A stretch of DNA of 64,000 nucleotides from Nymphaea colorata. Its lineage: Eukaryota > Streptophyta > Magnoliopsida > Nymphaeales > Nymphaeaceae. The notes beneath the pieces were generated by a model. That model made no database searches and was not told the origin of the DNA. It worked only from the letters and a program-made list of their open reading frames with translations. Position 1 is the first letter of the stretch. Each line of letters starts with the position of its first letter. The DNA lies in NCBI RefSeq assembly GCF_008831285.2, contig NC_045142.1:5027501-5091500 (forward strand), read 5' to 3'. The translations under genes were made by a program, and so were the position numbers. Shown one piece after another: positions 56,818 through 64,000 of this stretch.

Positions 56818-59772
56818 ATGGAGAAATCATTTCTCATTCTCTTCCTGCTTATGCTCACTCTAATTAATTTCCTGCATGTGACTCTAGGTAAGTCTGATCT
56901 TCCACACCTGAATCATGTTAGAAGGCTGATTCTCTAGCGACTTCGATCTCTCTTTTTTCATAAATTAATCGTATATGTTCATCTTCTTCTCAATGGCTGT
57001 AATATATCTTTATTATATCCTTTTCAAAGTGTGGACGTATGCATCCTTTCATCTACGTCCTTCTAGGTGACCTGAAATTGGAAGATTAATTTCATTTGGT
57101 CAGTAACAGAAAAGAATGTTTTCCTATTCTAAGCCATGCGTTATTAACAAATAAAAATGGGAGTTAGATGTTGAGATTTGCATGCAAGTGCGAATTTTTT
57201 TTTTGATGGACTAAAAGATCATTAATTCTCGATGTATAGATGAGATTTTATGGGCATGAAAAGTTTGACGGACGATCGATCTTTATTCTTAATATACTTC
57301 TGGTTGTACATCCATATTATTAAAATACATTTTTCTTTTATATTTTTCCACATATGGATACATCTCCTTTTTATGGTTGGGCTATTGAGAGAAATGCTTC
57401 ATATATATATATATATATATATATACTTGTTACCCAACCATTCTTTTATTGATCGTTTTGAACCCATTTGAAAGTTTGTCAATTGGAATGTAAATATTTC
57501 ATAAATCTACCTCAAAAGTGGGTGCACATTCCTAAAACAACTTTTTAAGGTGTTCCATAAATTTATCTAAATCTTTGGACCATTTTTATAAAATTGTTAC
57601 AAAATGTTCTCTTTGCCAAATGAACCATTTGGTCCTCTTTCAATTATTATATAATTCTGCCCGATCTTTTGTAATCATTTCTATTTCTCTTTCTTCAGGG
57701 GCACATGCAGACATCAACATAGCATGTGGGACAACTGATCCTTTCGCTGATTCGTATGGGAATTACTGGATGGGGGACGATCAGTTCATCCAATCAGGAT
57801 CGACTGCAACGGTTCAGAATACGAGCCAATATTCTCAACTCCTGTCCACCGTCCGTTTCTTCGATGATCCAAACACGAATTGCTACACAATCCCTATTCT
57901 GACTCAGACGAACAAAATTGACGTCGTTGCCTTCTTCCTGTATGGTAATTACGACGACAAGGCACAGCCACCTTCCTTTAAGCTCCAAATCGATGACAGT
58001 GAGTGGGCAGACGTTGAGACTTCAATGGATGATCTGGCAGCGTATGGGATGACCTATTGGCCTGAGGGGAACAACGTCAGTGTATGCCTTGCTCGGAACG
58101 AAACTGCAGGCGTGCCCTTCATTTCTGCCATACAAATGAGCACAAAGGCTCCTTCCCCTGATCCGAGCACGGAGGCTCCTTCCCCTGATCAGAACACGTA
58201 TGCGACACCAAAACTCCCTCTTTCTTTCTCTTTTTAAGTGATGGGTAGCACAAGTAGTCTTTGGTTGGAAGATAAAAGAGCGCTCAAAGAGCGCTCTGTA
58301 AGCACCTTAAGCACTATTTTATAAGCACTATTTTATAGGTAAAACAGGGTGTCATAAAGAGGGTGTCATCCAAGTAGACATGGACTAGGGGCAGGAGCTA
58401 TGTCACAATGGTACGGGTAGGGGTGGGTACGGCAACTATTACATATAAATAATTCAAAAAAATAATTATTATATATAATTAAACCACAAGTTGTAACAAA
58501 ATTACCAATAAAAAGAGGTTTATAATGAATAAATTATCAATGTTTCATCGTTAACAATGAGATTTCTTATGTTAAAGAATAAAAAAAAACAACAAAAAAT
58601 AAAAGATAAGTAATATTTTTGAGTTTTTTAAGTTATAATGTAGTTTGGATCTGGATCCGATCTGAATCCAAATCCAAACGTACCCTACCGTACCACCGTA
58701 CCGGTGCTGGTACGCCACTAAAAGTGGCGTACCACTGTCACTTAGGGCGGGAGCGATTGTCCACAGACCAAAAAATAAAAAATAAAAATATTAATACTTC
58801 AGTATAAATTTTCTCATTGTCTTTTAAAAACTAATACTAATTTTAAACTAACGCTGCCGAATTTTCTGGGTCCACCGTGTCACCGTACCGCTTACTTTCT
58901 TGTTCGGACTTATGCTACATGCAGGGATACCAGTCCGCCAATAATAGTGTTTAACAACATAATATTGGCTCCTGCAAAGGCCAGCCCAAATGCGAGCGAA
59001 AATCCGAGCCCAAATGCGAGCCCAAAGGATAAGTTCGAAGAATTCATTATTCTGGTCACTCTCCTCCCTAGCGGGACCTTCATCACCCTTGTTGTCTCTG
59101 TCATTGCTTGGATGAAGAAAAGAAAGAAGAACAAGAAGGCTCATATAAACAGCAATTCGGATGTCGCAGGTAACTCCATCTTTCTCAAATATATCGCAAA
59201 TATTAATTGGGGGAGGGCTTGGTGCCAGGAAATTTATTATCGTTGGAATTTGAAGATAAAAATTTCTTAAAATTTACTCGTCAAAGCCATTCAAATGCAT
59301 GTGTTAAATAGTGAACCCCCTCTGAGGGGCTAACCATTTAAAATGTCGAGACACAAGCCAACCTTGATTGTTAAGGGATTAAAAATGTAAATGACTGAAT
59401 TTAAAATGTAAACCAAGAGGTTCTAATTAGTCGTATGCAAGCTTAGTCAACTTGACTCAACTCGACCCATATATTATGTGGCTCGAGCTCAACTCGTTCT
59501 AATTATTTATATATTGATGCTTCTTTAAATTTTAAAATGTATTACTAGCGACGCTTAGCAAAAAAAAAAAAAAAAAAAACTTTGCTCTTGCTCCAAGCAC
59601 TCCTCTAGAAAAGAAGTCTTTCGTTTAGACACTCGTATAACTCCAGGCAGTTCACCATGTACACGTTCTTTATCTTGACATGCTTATTTGCTTCATGCCT
59701 GTAATTCAATGTCTAGGTGCTGCAAACCAGCAGAAGTCTGAGGTAGAGGATAAAAGCAAAGATGAAGTTTAG
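56818..59772 (+). CDS. Malectin-like receptor-like protein without kinase, 4 exons, 289 aa
   Basis: Exons 56818-56887, 57699-58197, 58925-59169 and 59717-59772 have GT/AG borders and matching phases (1, 2, 1), total 870 nt, ending in TAG. Signal peptide about 1-27 (MEKSFLILFLLMLTLINFLH). One malectin lobe about 28-170 aligns with exon 2 of the receptor kinases: INIACG, YWMGDDQFIQSG, FFLYGNYDDKAQPPSFKL, VSVCLARNET, FISAIQ. A stalk at 171-226 carries two APSPD units and PNAS/NPSP words, likely hydroxyproline-glycosylated. Membrane span about 230-253, then a basic stop (MKKRKKNKK) and a 36-residue tail ending KSKDEV. No second lobe, LRR or kinase follows. It should be a type I plasma-membrane or cell-surface protein. 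Role unknown; decoy or co-receptor is possible. Exons 3 and 4 rest on splice signals only. Confidence 0.82.
57400..57425. repeat. (AT)n microsatellite in intron 1
   Basis: About 13 AT units lie between the signal-peptide exon and the malectin exon. Confidence 0.9.
58277..58297. repeat. Small hairpin AGAGCGCT/AGCGCTCT
   Basis: An 8-bp perfect stem with a 5-base loop just downstream of exon 2, in intron 2 of the kinase-less malectin gene. Because it is intronic it may have no function. Confidence 0.6.
58398..58745. repeat. GTACGG-bordered repeat with diverged palindrome
   Basis: It starts with GGTACGGGTAGGGGTGGGTACGG and ends with CCGTACCGGTGCTGGTACG; the centre is AT-rich and includes the palindrome relative of 50930-50966. 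It resembles a nonautonomous element and lies in intron 2 of the kinase-less malectin gene. Confidence 0.5.
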
Positions 59773-59872
59773 GGGACGGACAACTGAAGGTAGTTGCCTT
59801 CTATACAAGCAAGTATAACTGCTTGGGCCTTCAGAAGGTGCCTTCTTGGTGGAACTGTGCTGGGTTTTGAAT

Positions 59873-60015
59873 TATAGCTGTTACTTTGCGGCTGAACTTT
59901 TGTCTTGGCTGTTACATTGGGGCTGAACTTTTGTGTTGGCTGTTACTTTGCTGCTGAGCTTTTGACTTATGGCAGTTACTTTGCCACTGAGCTTTTGACT
60001 TATAGCTGTTAGACT
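59873..60015 (+). repeat. Minisatellite, ~32 bp x4, in the 3' region
   Basis: Four units of (C/A)TGTTACTTTG, then C(T/G)GCTGA(A/G)CTTTTG and an ACTTAT or TCTTGG ending, follow the stop codon of the malectin gene by about 100 bp. They may be part of its 3' UTR. The frame is closed in places, so they are not extra coding repeats. Confidence 0.85.
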
Positions 60016-62638
60016 GCATAAGGAAGTTATGGGGCATCTTTTGCTTTCCAGCAACACATATATTTTATATATACATAGTCACAAATAATGTTTTGGAGTT
60101 TTAAACGACAAGGTTTTTCTTGGATATAATACGGTGAGCTTGAAAAAAGAAGAAAAAAAGAAAAAAAAAAGATAAATTTTTAAAAATTTTAAAAAATTAA
60201 AAATAAAAAAAATAAAATAAGTGAGAAACTAATAACACAAATATCAAAAGATAAGTAGATTTATAACAAATAAAAAATAGAAAACAAAAAAACTGTTGGC
60301 ATTAGAAAATAAAAAAATTGGAAAAGTAAAAAAAAGCAAAAAATGCATCAAAAACACATTTTTTGTTTTTAATGTTTTTTTCAAAAAAACGAGTTTTTTT
60401 TTTAAGTTTTAAACGATAATTTAATTTATCACGTTTTTTTGAAAAAAATGCGTTTTTTTCAACTTTAATCAGGTCAAATTTATATACATATTATTAGCTT
60501 TTTGCATATGTTATTATTAAGTGATACCCGGTGGACAGTTATATGCACACATGATCACTTTTATTTTATAGATGTGTCTTTGTGCACTTGTTACATGATT
60601 GATACCTGCAAGATATTGCTAGAAGGCATGTTTTTTTCCATAACTGAACTTTTACATGGAATAACGATCCATACAGGAGAATGACATGTCTATGTTTTCT
60701 AAGTATGATGATGACATGTGTTTCATGAGGATGACATGTTTTTTATGAATATAATACATCATTGCATGTGGCATATGCTAAATGTTGCGATGTGTTGATA
60801 GCATGTTTAGGAACACATGTTACCGGCAGTGCATAGACTTAAAAATGACAATATAATATATATGTATATAGAAGCAAAAAAACAAATATAAACCAACATA
60901 CTTTAGTTCCGTGTTAACAGAGAGAGATCCCGTCAAACAGTAGTAGAAACTGGAAAGTAAAAAACACATACACACATACAAGGGAGGAAATGTTGGGCCT
61001 TTGCGAATAGTTGGTTTTAGGTCATGCTAGATATATATGTGCATGAATATAGTCATACATGTTGGATCTGGATCGTGCTGGTATTAACATATGCATATAT
61101 GATCATGTGATATTCTAATGGATGTGCATGGATCCATTTTCAAGATGCAAATTGTTAAGGGGATTGAATTAATGCATGTGAGTACATGCATCATGTTGAC
61201 GAAAATCTTGTTGCTGTCATTTTTTCTGCTTTTAGTAAGTAGCTTATTATACTCAGATGTGCTGACATGCATGATTAAAGAAAAGACATAAACAAATTGA
61301 TATCCTAAGGTAATTAGTTAATGTTTATATTGATTAATGTATAATCTAGTCCCACCATGCGCGGTCCGCACTACTTGCACAACACGGTGGCATGAGGAAG
61401 GAGGTTGTCCTTCCACCTGGGTGGGTCCGGGTAAGCCCTTGCTATGCTATCCATGTTTTTGTTGTTTTGCAGCGTGTCTGCCTATAATTTGGGTGTGCAT
61501 ATCATGGGGTGACCTGTTGTCCTGGCCACGAGATTTAGAGAACAACCGTCCATGGGTCCCTTTTAAGGGACCGGTTAAATAGAAAAGACATTGCGCTGAT
61601 CTGTGAGTCTAGTACTAATACGTGTTATGGTTGACATATTGTGGTGGTTATCTGTTGTCTAAAATTACCACTATCGGCTGAACCTCCTCCCTCATAGTGC
61701 CGGCATTGAATTGATAACAGAAATTTAATTATGGTTCGGAACATGCCAACAGATAATAAAAGTGAAAACATGTGTACTTATATCTATAGATGTCTTGTAT
61801 GAATCTGATTGTTAATTGTTCCTTATTATGGTTATGTGCATGAGTTGACGAAAATTGACATGATCAGTTACTCGTTCTAACAAGATTTCCATAGTCGTAT
61901 ATTCATTTGCTTGATCTATGGTTTGCCTGTCTTAAGCTGGATTGCAAATATGTTTTAATTAGAAGCTGGTAAACCTTAGAGTCTTAGACACTCATCATAT
62001 TGACAACTTTTCCAAATTCTCACCCTCATATCTTTTTCAGGTGATTGCAAATAGAAGGAAACAGTGATGTGGATGTTGTGCTCTCCTGATAGTTTATGAT
62101 GCCCAACTCAGTCTCAATATTTTAGGAATTAGATGTTGGAAACTCTTTATTTCCTTTGTTTTCTCTTATCCTCCTATATAATGTCAAACTTATTCAGTTT
62201 GTTTGTTATGGTGTGGTTGTAGTTGGTATTATGTAATGAATGCTAAATGTTTTAAAGGGTCGATCGATGTTTATTGTTGCATATAGTGCTTTCTTAATAA
62301 AAAATTCTTTGTAAACTTAGGATCGTTACAAGAGGAGCGGCAGAGGTAGAATCTATGTTTTGATTCCACAATAACTACTCTCACTTGGACCAGCCGGCCT
62401 TGGGAGTAAGGAGTCTTAGACTCTCACTCAAGTGGTACATTTCCTCACCATCAACAGAAAATTTTTTTGGAAGAATGTGAGTTGCAAACTGCGCCTAAAT
62501 CGTGGAAAAGAATCCCGCCTCTCATAAATAACCAAAAAGTTAAACAGAGGTGTTGTATTTTACTAAAATGTTATTGGAGGTCAACAGTTTATCAAAAGTT
62601 TGTTCCATTATAACTTTCAAATAAAATGATCGGCAACC
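60016..62638. other. Unassigned intergenic DNA
   Basis: A/T homopolymer-rich from 60120 to 60480, sharing AAAACGAGTTTTTTT/ACGTTTTTTTGAAAAAAATG words with 55290-55440. The open frame at 61337-61582 (plus, Cys/Trp-rich) has no motif or splice context that I recognise. No gene is supported. Confidence 0.45.
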
Positions 62639-63107
62639 TGTTGGGATTCCTCCCCATAACGTATATACAAAACCAAACGTATATACCCTAAACAGGATCA
62701 TGCTTATGATAAATCATTGAATTAAACAAAACCTTAAACTAAAGCGGAAGCGTACCTGAATCCATCTAAACTGGTGCATGAGAAGATCACAGCAGGGTCT
62801 TCCCAGGTACGTGCGGTGCGCGTGAGGTCTCTCTCAGATGGGGAAGAGAAAACCCTAGAATCCAAAAGCAACTGTTCACACGACCCCAAGAACCACTACC
62901 ATTATATAATGAGGACAATTACAGATTCAACCCATCAAAGAGTCCGTAATTGCATACTGGTATATATACATTTCAAAATTACCTCATACCATTTAAAATG
63001 ACGTAATATCCCAAAATGCAATCACTTAAGCGGATATTTACATTAAGACAACAATAATGTTTGAAATTCCTTATAGACATATGTCGGCCCACCAAATGAT
63101 CTTATAA
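62639..63107 (-). repeat. Copia 3' LTR of an element running off the right edge
   Basis: On the plus strand it starts TGTTGGGATTCC. Its inner end (CTTATA) is followed by ATCTCCCACTTGG, a purine tract CCAAGTGGGAGAT on the minus strand. A TATATAATGG box lies inside (minus strand, about 62898-62910). The inner terminus has a TG to TA change. Confidence 0.75.
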
Positions 63108-63539
63108 TCTCCCACTTGGGCCAAATATGTCTTTATACATTTAGACATTACATAAAGCCTTAAGAGTTCATAACTGTTATCTTATTACACATTATTTTTA
63201 CCAATCTTATCCATTATCATATCAACACAGAACCAAAGCGGCTTTCGCTATATCAAAATTAGCTAAACCTTCAATGATCACAAATGTTAACATAATCAAT
63301 GATATAGATCTGAACATGAGAATTACATGTAATGTGATTACAACATGTCTATTCTCAACTGGTCCAACTTTAAGACCTTATGAAGATCAAAATATAAACA
63401 CAGAATGGAACCAAAGAACTTTAAACTTTATTCTATAGAAAATTGAATACCTGTCCATACATTAGAGCAAACAAAATACAAACTCTCACTAAACCAGCAC
63501 ATCATTCAAGGATAACACCCCAATATAAACAACATGTTC

Positions 63540-64000
63540 GTGAAAGACCTTATATGTTAAACCCTTGGTAAGCGGATCCGCAAATTATAGAGTTTGTCCT
63601 AATATGCTCTAAAGACACCTGACTATTCTGTATCCCCTCTTTAACAGCCCAAATACTTAATGTCGATGTGCTTCGACTTTGACAAAGTGTGGCTGTTATA
63701 AAAGTACATGACTGCTGAATTATTATCACACAACAACCTTAGTGATCTTTCTATACCATACATAATGCGTAATCTCGTGACAAAATTTTGCGATCACAAA
63801 ACCTGATTGGATGCCATTATCTTGGCACCCAACAAAGTCAGAATATGAATACCCAATGATCTCCCACTGGTCTGACTTCCTGTATGTGAGCATAAAATCA
63901 TATGTTCTTTGTAAGTACCTCAAAACTCTTTTTGGCTGCTTTCCAATGATCCATACCAGGATCACTTAAGTATATGTCTAACATTCCAACGATAAATGCA
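63540..64000 (-). pseudogene. Copia RNase H and C-terminus (partial, at edge)
   Basis: PKRVLRYLQRTYDFMLTYRK, then IIGYSYSDFVGCQDNG, an LCDNNSAV-like segment (about 63720) and SKSKHIDIKYL (about 63660-63690) are the usual end of copia polymerase. Stops and frame changes show it is inactive. The purine tract and LTR at 62639-63107 follow at the expected side. RT and everything 5' of it lie beyond the right edge. Confidence 0.82.

Noticed and set aside
61337-61582. Cys/Trp-rich plus-strand frame of 81 residues
   Set aside because: No motif, no recognisable splice context and no paralogue in the window; kept only as unassigned DNA.

Overview
The window is nuclear DNA of a flowering plant. The evidence is spliced genes with GT/AG introns, plant-type malectin-like/leucine-rich-repeat receptor kinases, Ty1/copia retrotransposons, foldback MITEs, a tRNA-derived SINE-like block and many AG/AT microsatellites in AT-rich DNA. 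The species cannot be named from the sequence. Most of the longer open frames without an entry here are shadows or microsatellite translations.

The theme is a small cluster of malectin-like (carbohydrate-binding-type ectodomain) receptor loci. From left to right: (1) the 5' part of a receptor-kinase gene on the minus strand (714-4061), whose remaining exons lie beyond the left edge; (2) a lone malectin exon on the minus strand (17975-23478), split by a nearly 5-kb copia element; (3) a complete 13-exon receptor kinase on the minus strand (37374-46699, 882 aa); (4) a decayed malectin copy on the plus strand (about 47100-50010); (5) a four-exon plus-strand gene (56818-59772, 289 aa) encoding a signal peptide, one malectin lobe, a Pro/Ser-rich stalk, one membrane span and a short basic tail, with no LRR and no kinase. 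Loci 3 and 4/5 diverge from each other. Loci 4 and 5 are two copies of a duplicated block; copy 4 has lost the segment that holds the promoter and signal-peptide exon.

The rest is mostly transposon-derived. There is a full-length but dead copia with two LTRs and a GAAGA target duplication (18230-23196). A second, GC-richer copia (28624-32502) has a 125-bp LTR and a CTGCC target duplication, and has lost RNase H and nearly all of its 3' LTR. Copia fragments lie at 7.0-7.7 kb, 34.7-36.5 kb and the right edge, where an LTR starts at 62639. Two foldback MITEs, several tandem duplications (35 to 370 bp), a possible very large LTR with a minus-strand TATA box (25.0-27.5 kb), and a repeat with an internally deleted daughter copy (13.4-16.0 kb versus 9.4-9.7 kb) fill most of the remaining space.

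Biologically, the receptor kinase should sense an apoplastic ligand and signal through its RD-type kinase. The kinase-less malectin protein next to it could act as a co-receptor, decoy or ligand scavenger; that role is inference. All exon models were built by hand from splice signals and reading phase; no database search was possible.
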